Source of the DNA: Lachnospiraceae bacterium UBA3641
GTDB lineage: Bacteria; Bacillota; Clostridia; Lachnospirales; Lachnospiraceae
Reading direction: 5' to 3'
Assembly: GCA_002373875.1 (NCBI GenBank)
Contig: DFKQ01000008.1
Coordinates: 1 to 10,759, forward strand
DNA: 10,759 bases
In this document: positions 1-7,558 of the stretch, piece after piece
Layout of the letters: every line of letters starts with the position of its first letter
Position numbering within the stretch: the first letter of the stretch is position 1
The notes under the pieces: generated by a model
What the model was told of the DNA's origin: nothing
Databases searched by the model: none
What the model saw: only the letters and a program-made list of their open reading frames with translations
Program-made: the position numbers and the translations under genes

Positions 1-24
1 CGGGTTCGATTCCCGTCGGAGTCA
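1..24 (+). tRNA. 3' end of a tRNA, identity unresolved (partial)
   Basis: The window opens inside a T arm: TTCGATT at 5-11 is a standard T loop, flanked by GGG and CCC arms. Positions 17-23 (CGGAGTC) would be the 3' acceptor strand and A24 the discriminator base, so the missing 5' end should read GACTCCG. CCA is not encoded. The anticodon lies outside the window, so I cannot name the amino acid. It sits 8 nt before the tRNA-Cys, which indicates a tRNA cluster. Confidence 0.85.
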
Positions 25-32
25 GTTAAAAT

Positions 33-103
33 GGTGCCATAGCCAAGTGGTAAGGCGTGGGACTGCAACTCCCTGATCGTTGGTTCAAATCCGACTGGCA
101 CCT
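33..103 (+). tRNA. tRNA-Cys (GCA)
   Basis: A complete 71-nt cloverleaf can be folded by eye. Acceptor strands GGTGCCA (33-39) and TGGCACC (96-102) pair over 7 bp. The anticodon loop CTGCAAC is at 63-69 with anticodon GCA at 65-67, inside a GGGA/TCCC stem. The T loop TTCAAAT follows, in a 5-bp stem with one G-T pair. The discriminator base is T103, matching the U73 identity element of bacterial tRNA-Cys. CCA is not encoded and must be added after transcription. It is the last tRNA of the cluster and is followed directly by a terminator. Confidence 0.96.
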
Positions 104-105
104 CT

Positions 106-150
106 AAAGGCTTCAAGCGTTGATTTTGAGCGGCGTTTGGGGCTTTTTTT
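106..150 (+). terminator. Rho-independent terminator of the tRNA cluster
   Basis: AAAGGCTTCAAGCG (106-119) can pair with CGTTTGGGGCTTTT downstream over about 14 bp, several of them G-T wobbles, and the hairpin runs into a T7 tract ending at 150. Its position 3 nt after tRNA-Cys fits the end of a tRNA transcript and separates it from the downstream ATPase gene. Confidence 0.8.
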
Positions 151-195
151 ATATTTGATTTCAGGATTACGATTGTAAAGGAAGGAACGATATAC

Positions 196-1890
196 ATGAG
201 AAGGCTTGAGCAATTGTTAAGGGATAATGATCACAGACCGTATCCGGCATATAAAAACCTTAAGGGAAGGTATACTTTTCAGGGATATGTGCTTTCAATA
301 GACCATGTACAAGGGGATCCCTTTGCGTCTCCATCATCCCTGAGCATTCACATGAGTGCAAAAGAACATGGTTTTTCGAAGGAATGTATGGATAAAGCTC
401 ACAGAAGGATCATGCTGCAGGATTATCTGCTAAGGGTATTTGGAAAGGAGCTTGCAAAGTATGATCATAAAGCAGGTGGTTCCGGAAAGAGCGGTACGAT
501 GAGCGTAAGCAGGTGCGGTCAGGAGGTACTTGAGAGATCTGCCCTTACGATCGATCCTGAAAGCCGTGAACTTATTTTGAGATTCCATGCCGGATTTCCG
601 GCAGCGGGAAGGACCACGCTTACAATGGAGCTTAGGAAGATGCTCTATGATTACCTTCCCCGGTGTGTAAATGCAGCATTAAGAGCTGCCACTGCAGACA
701 TGGATCTGATAAATAAGTGGATAAGGTTGTCGGATGATCAGAAGACAATAAGGGATCAGCTTAAAAGTAAGGGGCTTATAGCTTTTGTTGCTAATGATTC
801 GGTCCTTCCAAGGAAGAGCGGAGTGGATGACCGGCCCATGACAGAAGCGGTTAAGTTCATAAGCACAAAAGAGGATGAAGTTACCCTTGACCTTCCGGGT
901 GGCAGGCATATAAGGGGCCTTGGGATAAGAGAAGGTGTTACCCTTATTGTTGGTGGAGGATATCATGGAAAATCAACCCTTCTGAAAGCACTCGAAAGAG
1001 GAGTATACAACCACATTCCCGGGGATGGAAGGGAATATGTGATAACGGAAGATACTGCCATGAAGCTTAGGGCAGAGGATGGAAGGAGTATAAAACAGCT
1101 TGATATAAGTGCATTTATAAGGAACCTTCCAAACGGTAAGGATACGGTCAGGTTCTCAACAGGGGATGCAAGCGGGAGTACATCCCAGGCGGCCGGTACG
1201 GTTGAAGCCATAATGGCCGGCAGCAAAACCCTATTAATAGATGAAGATACATCGGCAACCAACTTTATGGTCAGAGACGCCCTCATGCACAAGGTAATTC
1301 ATAAGGGAGAGGAACCTATAATACCATTTATCGGAAGAATGCGACAACTGTATGATGAGCTGGGGATATCTACGATACTGGTTGCAGGTAGTTCAGGTGC
1401 CTTCTTTAATGTATCTGATACGATACTTCAAATGAAAGAGTATAATCCGATTAATATAACGGGATCGGCAAAGGAAGCTGCAGCAGGCTATCCCGATGTA
1501 TTAAGCGAGACAGATAAGCTAAGTCCGGGAAAGGATTTAAGGATTCCCTGTCCCAACAAAGAGGTCACTGAGAGCCGTAAGGTCAAGGTACGGGGCAGCG
1601 GGACCGACAGTGTTAGCATCAACCATGAATCGGTTGAATTAAGATTTGTTGAGCAGGTAATAGACAATGAACAGACAAATATGCTTGGTGGACTTCTGAG
1701 AACACTCGAAGAGGAGTATTTTAACGGCAGAAATACTCTTGCAGATTGTATATATGAAATATATGACAGACTGAAAACCGAAGGGTTTGCAGCCTCGTGC
1801 AGGGGACAGATTCCGGGCAATTACGCAATGGTAAGGATTCAGGAGCTGTGGGCCATGGTTAACAGATACAGGGGACTGGTGTTAAGGTAA
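196..1890 (+). CDS. Predicted ABC-class ATPase (COG3044 / ABC_ATPase family)
   Basis: This 564-residue protein matches the 'predicted ATPase of the ABC class' family, a soluble, non-transporter group of unknown function. Visible nucleotide-binding motifs are Walker A GGGYHGKST at residues 253-261 (Lys259), a signature-like stretch STGDASGSTSQA at 321-332, and Walker B LLIDEDTSA at 346-354, where Asp349 and Glu350 are the likely Mg-binding and catalytic acids. The N-terminal ~240 residues form the family-specific part, and about 160 residues follow the motor core. I see no membrane segments and no permease or substrate-binding neighbour, so a transport role is unlikely. The start at 196 has an AAAGGAAGG ribosome site (178-186) at good spacing. 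Length agrees with the family as I remember it. Substrate and partner are unknown, and the 82-residue protein downstream is only a candidate by proximity. Confidence 0.88.
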   Translation: MRRLEQLLRDNDHRPYPAYKNLKGRYTFQGYVLSIDHVQGDPFASPSSLSIHMSAKEHGFSKECMDKAHRRIMLQDYLLRVFGKELAKYDHKAGGSGKSGTMSVSRCGQEVLERSALTIDPESRELILRFHAGFPAAGRTTLTMELRKMLYDYLPRCVNAALRAATADMDLINKWIRLSDDQKTIRDQLKSKGLIAFVANDSVLPRKSGVDDRPMTEAVKFISTKEDEVTLDLPGGRHIRGLGIREGVTLIVGGGYHGKSTLLKALERGVYNHIPGDGREYVITEDTAMKLRAEDGRSIKQLDISAFIRNLPNGKDTVRFSTGDASGSTSQAAGTVEAIMAGSKTLLIDEDTSATNFMVRDALMHKVIHKGEEPIIPFIGRMRQLYDELGISTILVAGSSGAFFNVSDTILQMKEYNPINITGSAKEAAAGYPDVLSETDKLSPGKDLRIPCPNKEVTESRKVKVRGSGTDSVSINHESVELRFVEQVIDNEQTNMLGGLLRTLEEEYFNGRNTLADCIYEIYDRLKTEGFAASCRGQIPGNYAMVRIQELWAMVNRYRGLVLR

Positions 1891-1932
1891 GCGGGCGTAT
1901 GATTTTCCCTTAAACCATGTTATAATATTTAT

Positions 1933-1957
1933 AGTGAACGAATTTAATTCGTTCACT
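1933..1957. repeat. Inverted repeat A (12-bp arms)
   Basis: AGTGAACGAATT (1933-1944) and AATTCGTTCACT (1946-1957) are exact reverse complements around one central base. The repeat lies 6 bp after a TATAAT hexamer (1921-1926), so it could be an operator for a dimeric repressor, or one arm of the larger hairpin-rich element that extends to 2054. It has no T tract and is not a convincing terminator. Confidence 0.8.
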
Positions 1958-1963
1958 TTGCGC

Positions 1964-2003
1964 CGATTGCGAGGCATCGCAGATGCCCTTCCCATCGCAA
2001 TCG
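1964..2003. repeat. Inverted repeat B: nested hairpin with a GCA loop
   Basis: An outer 9-bp stem, CGATTGCGA (1964-1972) with TCGCAATCG (1995-2003), encloses an inner 6-bp stem, GGCATC (1973-1978) with GATGCC (1982-1987), that has a GCA loop. Seven bases (1988-1994) stay unpaired on the 3' side. The hairpin sits between inverted repeats A and C. Function is unknown; a dispersed intergenic repeat or a structured leader RNA are both possible. Confidence 0.75.
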
Positions 2004-2017
2004 TGTGCATCAATTTA

Positions 2018-2054
2018 TTATAGTAAACGAAATTATTTATTTCGTTTACTATAA
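2018..2054. repeat. Inverted repeat C (16-bp perfect arms)
   Basis: TTATAGTAAACGAAAT (2018-2033) is an exact reverse complement of 2039-2054, with a 5-nt TATTT loop. It shares the pattern TATAGTRAACGAA with inverted repeat A and ends 28 bp before the next gene. It is AT-rich with no T tract after it, so an operator or palindromic repeat is more likely than a terminator. Confidence 0.8.
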
Positions 2055-2082
2055 CGACAGGGAAGCGGGGTGCAGGTAATAT

Positions 2083-2331
2083 ATGAAACAGATGAACATG
2101 CTTGTATCCGGACTTGTGGGTTCGGGGGAACATAAGAGGATATGCGTATATTTCAGTGATAAGGATAAGTATGCGGAAGGCTCAATCCCGGACTGTAAGA
2201 TAACATCGAGTAAGGGATTTAATAAGGATGAACTTACTGAGATAGAGGAGTATTTACGGGATAACAGGGATCATATAATTGAGGAAGCAAAAAAGGTAAA
2301 TCCCATGAAGTCCTTCTTGGGCAGGAAATAG
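2083..2331 (+). CDS. Small conserved-looking protein, unknown function
   Basis: An 82-residue soluble, charged protein that I cannot assign to a named family. The N-terminal half alternates hydrophobic and polar residues in a beta-like pattern (LVSGLVGSGEHKRICVYFSD), followed by IPDCK and then a highly charged, probably helical C-terminal half (about residues 48-75) ending in MKSFLGRK. No signal peptide, membrane segment or cysteine pair is visible. The ribosome site is weak: AGGT at 2074-2077 lies 5 nt before the ATG at 2083. In-frame ATGs at 2092 and 2098 are alternative starts. The gene follows the hairpin-rich stretch 1933-2054, which may carry its control signals. I believe it is a real gene because the frame fills the gap between neighbours on the same strand and the codon use matches them. 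Confidence 0.65.
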   Translation: MKQMNMLVSGLVGSGEHKRICVYFSDKDKYAEGSIPDCKITSSKGFNKDELTEIEEYLRDNRDHIIEEAKKVNPMKSFLGRK

Positions 2332-2351
2332 AAGGCAGAAAGTTACAAAAG

Positions 2352-2381
2352 CTGACATCAGGATAAAAGAATAATTATATA
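2352..2381 (+). promoter_or_regulatory. Weak candidate promoter for the DNA glycosylase
   Basis: CTGACA (2352-2357, 5 of 6 to the -35 consensus) and TATATA (2376-2381, 4 of 6 to the -10 consensus) are separated by 18 bp in an AT-rich stretch upstream of the glycosylase. The rest of the 2332-2454 gap shows no terminator. This is suggestive only. Confidence 0.3.
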
Positions 2382-2454
2382 GATATTTCTAAATGTAAAA
2401 TCAAAAATATAAGACAAAGATCGGTAATCCGGTTCAGGGATAGGGACAGATGCA

Positions 2455-3267
2455 ATGCATTTAACTATAGATAATATGGATATTGTGCAGATCGCGGACA
2501 GCGGCCAGTGCTTCAGGTGGACAGTTGAAGGGGACGGGACCTGCAGCATCGTAGCGATGGACAGATATCTTCGGATAAGGCAGAATGGTAATGACTTTGA
2601 TATAGACTGCGGTGAAGACGAGTGGAAGGACATATGGTCATCCTATCTTGATATGGATACGGATTATGAGAAGGTAGGTAAGCTTATAGAAGGCTCGGAT
2701 GATGACTACCTTAAGGAAGCCTACAGGCACGGACAGGGAATAAGGATATTAAGGCAGGACCTGTGGGAATCCCTCATTTCATTTATCATTTCCCAGAATA
2801 ACAACATAAAACGAATACGGGGAAGCATAGAAGCGATATGTGCTAAGGCTGCCCTGCCTGTTGACGGAGGAGTCCATACAGGGAAATACAGGTTTCCGAA
2901 GGCCGGTGAGATAGACAGGGATTTCTTTAATGACAGAAGCCTGGGTCTTGGATACAGGGATACATATCTTGCCGATATGTATGAGTACGCAGCCCTTAAC
3001 CCGGATTTTCCGGGAAGACTTAAGGAAATGGATAATGAAGGAGCTTTTAAGGAGTTAAAGTCATTCAAGGGCATAGGAGATAAGGTGGCTAACTGCGTGT
3101 GTCTGTTCGGACTTCATCAGATAGATGCGTTTCCGATAGATACACATATAAAACAGATAATGAAGAAATACTATCCCGGAGGCTTTGACTTTGAAAGGTA
3201 TAAGGGATATGCGGGGATCATACAGCAGTATATGTTCAACTACAAGCTGAATTCTGCCAGGGGATAA
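2455..3267 (+). CDS. ogg: 8-oxoguanine DNA glycosylase, OGG1 family
   Basis: The 270-residue protein is a bifunctional-type base-excision repair enzyme expected to remove 8-oxoguanine and nick the abasic site. The N-terminal OGG domain carries DSGQCFRW (residues 15-22), matching the human OGG1 SGQSFRW segment. SFIISQNNNIKRI (109-121) matches the conserved SNNN helix. The helix-hairpin-helix-GPD region FKGIGDKVANC (204-214) supplies the Schiff-base lysine Lys210, and FPIDTH (226-231) supplies the catalytic Asp229. Both catalytic residues are therefore present. No C-terminal iron-sulfur cysteine cluster is seen, as expected for OGG1 and unlike Nth or MutY. The start at 2455 has only a weak AGGG site (2442-2445); an out-of-frame ATG lies at 2450. 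Bacterial members of this family are known from Clostridium. The neighbours do not suggest a repair operon. Confidence 0.93.
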   Translation: MHLTIDNMDIVQIADSGQCFRWTVEGDGTCSIVAMDRYLRIRQNGNDFDIDCGEDEWKDIWSSYLDMDTDYEKVGKLIEGSDDDYLKEAYRHGQGIRILRQDLWESLISFIISQNNNIKRIRGSIEAICAKAALPVDGGVHTGKYRFPKAGEIDRDFFNDRSLGLGYRDTYLADMYEYAALNPDFPGRLKEMDNEGAFKELKSFKGIGDKVANCVCLFGLHQIDAFPIDTHIKQIMKKYYPGGFDFERYKGYAGIIQQYMFNYKLNSARG

Positions 3268-3318
3268 ATATGTATGAATTATATGCTTGCATGATAATGC
3301 GGATTACGAATGTATGAA

Positions 3319-3350
3319 GGATTGCTGGAATGCGCAGCATGGAGCAATCC
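3319..3350 (+). repeat. Nested hairpin with GCA loop upstream of the radical SAM gene
   Basis: GGATTGCT (3319-3326) pairs exactly with AGCAATCC (3343-3350). Inside it ATGC (3330-3333) pairs with GCAT (3337-3340) around a GCA loop. A short T run (3357-3361) follows after six bases, so it may act as a weak terminator for ogg or an attenuator for the next gene. Its layout resembles inverted repeat B, with GATTGC outer arms and a GCA apical loop. Its presence also argues that translation of the radical SAM gene starts after it. Confidence 0.65.
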
Positions 3351-3378
3351 ATGGAATTTTTATATATGGGGAAGGATA

Positions 3379-5316
3379 ATGCCATATTTACCTGTCACAA
3401 GAGAGGATATGGAAAAAAGAGGGCTTAAAGAGCTTGATTTTGTGTATGTATGCGGGGATGCCTATGTCGATCATCCCTCTTTCGGTCATGCCATAATATG
3501 CCGTGTCCTTGAGGCTCACGGCTACTCGGTAGGTATCATTGCCCAGCCCGACTGGAAGGATGAGGGATCCATAGCTGTTCTTGGCAGGCCCCGTCTCGGT
3601 TTCTTCGTCAGTGCGGGAAACATGGATTCAATGGTCAACCATTATACCGTGAATAAGAAGAAAAGGTCCCGGGACGCTTATTCACCCGGAGGGAAGACAG
3701 GAAGGCGGCCTGATCGGGCAGTCATTGTATATGGGAACTTAATAAGGCGTAGGTTTAAGGATGTCCCGGTAATAATAGGGGGGATAGAAGCATCCCTTCG
3801 AAGGATGGGCCATTATGATTACTGGTCGGATTCCATGAGAAGGTCCGTCCTCCTTGATTCGGGTGCGGATCTTCTGTCCTATGGCATGGGCGAGAGATCA
3901 ACGATCGAGATAGCGGATGCGCTGAATGCCGGTATCGCGGTTTCGGATATAACCTATATAAGGGGAACTGTATACAGGGCAAGGACACCGGAAGGTGTAC
4001 CGGATGCGATAAAGCTTCCGACGTTCTCACAAGTGCAGAATGATAAGAGAAAATACGCAGAATCATTTGCCCTACAGTATGAGAATACTGATCCCTTTAC
4101 CGGGAAGGCTCTGATCGAGGAATACGATCACAATGTCTATGTGATTCAGAATCCACCGGCTTTTCCACTTACAACAATTGAAATGGATGATGTTTATGAC
4201 TTACCCTACATGAATGATTATCATCCTTCATATAAGGATATGGGCGGTGTTCCCGCAATAAATGAGATAAAGTTCTCGATAACAAGTAACAGGGGATGCT
4301 TCGGCGGGTGCAGCTTCTGTTCTCTTACCTTCCATCAGGGAAGGATAGTTCAGGCAAGAAGCCATGATTCCATAATAAAAGAAGCCGAAAAGATGACTCA
4401 GGATCCTGACTTTAAGGGGTATATCCATGATGTGGGCGGGCCTACGGCCGATTTCCGCTTTCCATCCTGCGAGAAACAGTTAAAGAGCGGGGTATGCAGG
4501 GACAGGCAGTGCCTCTTTCCTAAGCCCTGTAAGAACCTTAAGGTGGATCATTCGGATTATACGGCACTATTAAGGAAGCTCAGGAAGCTTAAGGGTGTCA
4601 AAAAGGTGTTCATAAGGTCCGGCGTGAGGTTTGATTATCTTATGGCGGATAAGGATGATACATTTTTCCATGAAATGCTTAAATATCATGTGAGCGGACA
4701 GCTTCGGGTGGCACCTGAACATATCTCCGATAATGTATTGCGATATATGGGCAAGCCCGGAAACGAAGTATACCGGGCCTTCCTTAAAAAATATGAGGAA
4801 TATAACAGGAAAACGGGGAAGGACCAGTACGCGATCCCCTATCTGATGTCATCACATCCGGGCTCGACCATGAAGGAAGCCATCGAGCTGGCGGAATATA
4901 TAAGAGACTTGGGTTATATGCCCAAGCAGGTTCAGGATTTCTACCCGACACCTTCCACCCTATCGACGGTCATGTACTATACCGGTCTTGACCCGAGGGA
5001 TATGAAGAAGGTCCATGTTGAGAGGAATCCGCACAGAAAGGCGATGCAGAGGGCCCTTATCCAGTACAGGGATCCTAAGAATTATGATCTGGTAAAGGAA
5101 GCCCTGCTTGAAAACGGAAGGGCTGACCTTATAGGATTCGGCAGAGAATGCCTGATACCGCCCAGGCCGATAAAACATAAAAAAGAGCCTGACAGGCCGG
5201 ATGGGAAGAAGGGAAGACAGGAGAGAGACAAAAGAGCCGGGAATGGCAGCAGGGATATAAAGAATAACCGATCATACGGAAAAGATAAGAAATATAAGGG
5301 AAGGAAAGTGAAATGA
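3379..5316 (+). CDS. YgiQ-family (UPF0313) radical SAM protein
   Basis: With a start at 3379 this is a 645-residue YgiQ-type protein; the biochemical reaction is not known. The N-terminal domain has the family segment GDAYVDHPSFG, followed by GRPRLGFF and VIIGGIEASLRR. The radical SAM core carries NRGCFGGCSFC, with cysteines at residues 307, 311 and 314 in a CxxxCxxC arrangement that would bind a [4Fe-4S] cluster and SAM. Four more cysteines (364, 373, 378, 384) follow in a spacing also remembered from E. coli YgiQ and could bind a second metal site. The last ~50 residues are strongly basic and low in complexity. The frame stays open back to an ATG at 3310, but the 23 extra residues have no family counterpart, overlap a hairpin and lack a good ribosome site, while GGGGAAGG (3368-3375) precedes 3379. 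It overlaps the phospholipase gene by 4 bp (ATGA), so the two are probably translationally coupled. Confidence 0.92.
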   Translation: MPYLPVTREDMEKRGLKELDFVYVCGDAYVDHPSFGHAIICRVLEAHGYSVGIIAQPDWKDEGSIAVLGRPRLGFFVSAGNMDSMVNHYTVNKKKRSRDAYSPGGKTGRRPDRAVIVYGNLIRRRFKDVPVIIGGIEASLRRMGHYDYWSDSMRRSVLLDSGADLLSYGMGERSTIEIADALNAGIAVSDITYIRGTVYRARTPEGVPDAIKLPTFSQVQNDKRKYAESFALQYENTDPFTGKALIEEYDHNVYVIQNPPAFPLTTIEMDDVYDLPYMNDYHPSYKDMGGVPAINEIKFSITSNRGCFGGCSFCSLTFHQGRIVQARSHDSIIKEAEKMTQDPDFKGYIHDVGGPTADFRFPSCEKQLKSGVCRDRQCLFPKPCKNLKVDHSDYTALLRKLRKLKGVKKVFIRSGVRFDYLMADKDDTFFHEMLKYHVSGQLRVAPEHISDNVLRYMGKPGNEVYRAFLKKYEEYNRKTGKDQYAIPYLMSSHPGSTMKEAIELAEYIRDLGYMPKQVQDFYPTPSTLSTVMYYTGLDPRDMKKVHVERNPHRKAMQRALIQYRDPKNYDLVKEALLENGRADLIGFGRECLIPPRPIKHKKEPDRPDGKKGRQERDKRAGNGSRDIKNNRSYGKDKKYKGRKVK

Positions 5317-6164
5317 AGAAGGGACTTATAATGGAAGGCGGAGCAATGCGAGGATTGTTTTCCTCCGGTGTGACCGATGTACTCATGGAAAACGGTGTAA
5401 GATTTGACGGCGGGGTGGGAACCAGTGCAGGTGCTGCCTTTGGCTGTAATTACAAGTCAGGTCAGATCGGAAGGGCCCTGCGTTACAATAAGGAATACTG
5501 CGATGATGAGAGGTATGTCAGTGCCAGGAGCTTCTTCAAGACAGGAAACCTTTACTCTGAGGATTTCTGCTATCATCAGATACCCGAAACCCTTGATAAG
5601 TTTGATTTTGATACATTTAACAAAGATCCCATGGAATTCTATGTTACCTGTACCAATATAGAGACAGGACTGGCTGTTCATCACAGACATGATGAAGAGA
5701 ATGAGGATATGGGAACCTTCCTTGAATGGGTAAGGGCATCGTGTGCCATGCCCCTGCTTGAGCAGATAGTTGAGATAGACGGACTTAAGCTCCTTGACGG
5801 AGGTGTGGGGGATTCGGTACCGATAAGATTTATGGAAGAGATAGGGTATGACAGGAATGTTGTCATACTGACCCAGCCCCTTACATACGTTAAGAAAAAG
5901 ATAAAATACGGACTATTGGCCAGAAAGGTATATAAGGAATATCCTAAGCTTACAGAGGCAATGCTTGACAGGCATGAAAAATACAATGAAACCTATTCCT
6001 ATATAAGGGAGAAGGAGCTTAAGGGTGATCTCTTCGTCATAAGACCTCCAAGATCGCTTAACATAAGCATTACCAACAAGCCCGAAGAAATTCAGAGGGT
6101 TTATGATATAGGAAGAAATGAAGGTTTGAAATGCCTTGATGCCCTGAAGGAATTTTTGAGCTGA
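5313..6164 (+). CDS. Patatin-like phospholipase (YjjU-type)
   Basis: A 283-residue serine lipid acyl hydrolase of the patatin superfamily. The Gly-rich oxyanion segment EGGAMRG (residues 8-14) is followed by the nucleophile elbow GTSAG (36-40, Ser38), and the DGG motif (162-164) gives the catalytic Asp162, so the Ser-Asp dyad is complete. RASCAMP (141-147) corresponds to the RASSAIP segment of E. coli YjjU, the closest characterised-by-name relative I can recall. There is no signal peptide or membrane span, which suggests a cytoplasmic enzyme; the physiological lipid substrate cannot be read from the sequence. The ATG overlaps the stop of the upstream radical SAM gene (ATGA), with AAGGGAAGG just before it, so the two form one transcription unit. 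No terminator with a T tract is visible after it before the next promoter at 6205. Confidence 0.92.
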   Translation: MKKGLIMEGGAMRGLFSSGVTDVLMENGVRFDGGVGTSAGAAFGCNYKSGQIGRALRYNKEYCDDERYVSARSFFKTGNLYSEDFCYHQIPETLDKFDFDTFNKDPMEFYVTCTNIETGLAVHHRHDEENEDMGTFLEWVRASCAMPLLEQIVEIDGLKLLDGGVGDSVPIRFMEEIGYDRNVVILTQPLTYVKKKIKYGLLARKVYKEYPKLTEAMLDRHEKYNETYSYIREKELKGDLFVIRPPRSLNISITNKPEEIQRVYDIGRNEGLKCLDALKEFLS

Positions 6165-6204
6165 TCATATTGCGGATACAGCCTGTCTTAATGGCATGAG
6201 ATTG

Positions 6205-6233
6205 TTTACAAACCCGTGATTTGGCTATATAAT
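6205..6233 (+). promoter_or_regulatory. Near-consensus sigma-70/sigma-A promoter upstream of pncB
   Basis: TTTACA (6205-6210, 5 of 6 to TTGACA) and a perfect TATAAT (6228-6233) are separated by exactly 17 bp. Transcription would begin near 6240, giving a leader of about 50 nt before the pncB ATG at 6290. A small hairpin, GTTTC/GAAAC (6263-6278), lies in that leader just before the ribosome site. This is the best promoter in the window and probably drives pncB and the isomerase gene. Confidence 0.82.
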
Positions 6234-6289
6234 GGACTTTGACTTTTTGTCTTTAAACGTTGGTTTCATATAAGAAACGGGATGGAAAA

Positions 6290-7504
6290 ATGGATCAGAT
6301 CATTACAAGCCTGCTTGAGACGGATGCTTACAAGTTCTCAATGGGACAGGCAATTTATCACCAGTTCAGTGATTATAAGACCACATGGAGCTTCAAGTGC
6401 AGGAATGAGGATGTGCATTTTACGGATGAGATGGTCGAGGAGATCAAGGACCAGATCAGGATGTATTGCAACCTGCGATTTAACGAGGAGGAACTTGATT
6501 ACCTTAACAACATCAAGTGGCTAAGGGGTTCCTACGTTGATTTCTTAAGGCTGTGGAAGCCCAGGTTTGATGACTTCGAGATAGGCACGGACGCAGACTG
6601 CGGCCTTACCATAGAGACAAAGGGTACATGGCTTAACACCTCCATGTATGAGATCCCTACCTTGGCCATAGTGAATGAGGTCTATTTCAGGATGGCTTAC
6701 GATTACGATAAGCTCATCAAGTCCTTCAGGGACAGGCTGAGGGATAAGGTGGAGGGGCTTGAGAACGGAGAGTATGAGCTTAATGCCTTTTCGGAGTTCG
6801 GCATGAGAAGGCGCTTATCATCAGAGGCTCAGGAGCTAGCCATAAAGGCCTTGAAGGATGGAAAGTACGACGGCTCAAGGTTCGTCGGGACTTCCAATGT
6901 ATACCTGGCAAAGAAATACGGCATTACGCCTGTCGGGACCATGGCTCATGAATGGATCATGTGTGTGGGGCAGGGTAATCACAAGCATAATCCGGCTTAC
7001 TCCAACTGGTATGCCCTTGATGCATGGGTTAAGGAGTACGGGGTGTTAAACGGAACGGCTCTTACCGATGCCATAACGACGGATTGCTTCCTTAAGGACT
7101 TCCAGCTTACATATTCGACCCTTTTCTCGGGTGTCCGTCATGACAGCGGCGATCCTTATGTGTGGGGCGATAAGATGATAAACCATTATAATGAACTGGG
7201 TATAGATCCTAAGACCAAGACACTGCTGTTCTCCGACAGCCTTGACTTTGACAGGGCGACTAAGATAAACAGGTATTTTAAGGATAAGGTCAAGACAGCC
7301 TTCGGTATAGGAACCTATATAGCAAACGATACGGAAGTGCCCGCACTTAACATAGTGATGAAGACAACTGCCTGCAACGGGATGGATGTGGCCAAGATAT
7401 CCGATGTTGAAGGCAAGGGCATGTGCAAGAATCCGGATTATATACATTATTTAAAGAGATGTATCGACTGGAGAATGGAGCACAGCTCTGTAGTGATACG
7501 ATAG
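6290..7504 (+). CDS. pncB: Nicotinate phosphoribosyltransferase
   Basis: The 404-residue protein fits the enterobacterial-length PncB group (about 400 residues). It catalyses ATP-assisted transfer of phosphoribose from PRPP to nicotinate, forming nicotinate mononucleotide in NAD salvage, in the cytoplasm. Family landmarks are the N-terminal TDAYKFSMGQ, FSEFGMRRRLS, then VGTMAHE with His220, which aligns in context with the phosphorylated active-site histidine of Salmonella PncB (His219), and GVRHDSGDP, the phosphate-binding segment. The C-terminal part carries SDSLDFDRATKI and FGIGTYIAND. I chose the ATG at 6290 because MDQIITSLLETDAYKF matches family N-termini and GGGATGG precedes it; an in-frame TTG at 6260 would add ten unsupported residues. 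The gene follows a strong promoter (6205-6233). It ends 54 nt before the isomerase gene with no terminator between, which suggests co-transcription. Confidence 0.95.
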   Translation: MDQIITSLLETDAYKFSMGQAIYHQFSDYKTTWSFKCRNEDVHFTDEMVEEIKDQIRMYCNLRFNEEELDYLNNIKWLRGSYVDFLRLWKPRFDDFEIGTDADCGLTIETKGTWLNTSMYEIPTLAIVNEVYFRMAYDYDKLIKSFRDRLRDKVEGLENGEYELNAFSEFGMRRRLSSEAQELAIKALKDGKYDGSRFVGTSNVYLAKKYGITPVGTMAHEWIMCVGQGNHKHNPAYSNWYALDAWVKEYGVLNGTALTDAITTDCFLKDFQLTYSTLFSGVRHDSGDPYVWGDKMINHYNELGIDPKTKTLLFSDSLDFDRATKINRYFKDKVKTAFGIGTYIANDTEVPALNIVMKTTACNGMDVAKISDVEGKGMCKNPDYIHYLKRCIDWRMEHSSVVIR

Positions 7505-7558
7505 GATACATTACATTCTTATGTAAAGGTTGAGTATTTACAATACAAGGAGGCAGAT

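Noticed and set aside
3310..3378. Upstream in-frame ATG that would add 23 residues to the radical SAM protein
   Set aside because: The added residues have no counterpart in YgiQ homologues I know, the ribosome site is weak, and a strong hairpin covers the stretch. The ATG at 3379 has a good Shine-Dalgarno sequence.
4911..4930. Short inverted repeat CTTGGG/CCCAAG within the radical SAM gene
   Set aside because: Six-base arms within ordinary conserved coding sequence are expected by chance.
6260..6289. TTG start that would extend PncB by ten residues
   Set aside because: The segment overlaps a small leader hairpin, and the ATG at 6290 matches family N-termini and has a GGGATGG site.
7511..7526. 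TTACAT/ATGTAA inverted repeat between pncB and the isomerase gene
   Set aside because: The arms are only six AT-rich base pairs with no T tract, too weak to call a terminator or operator.
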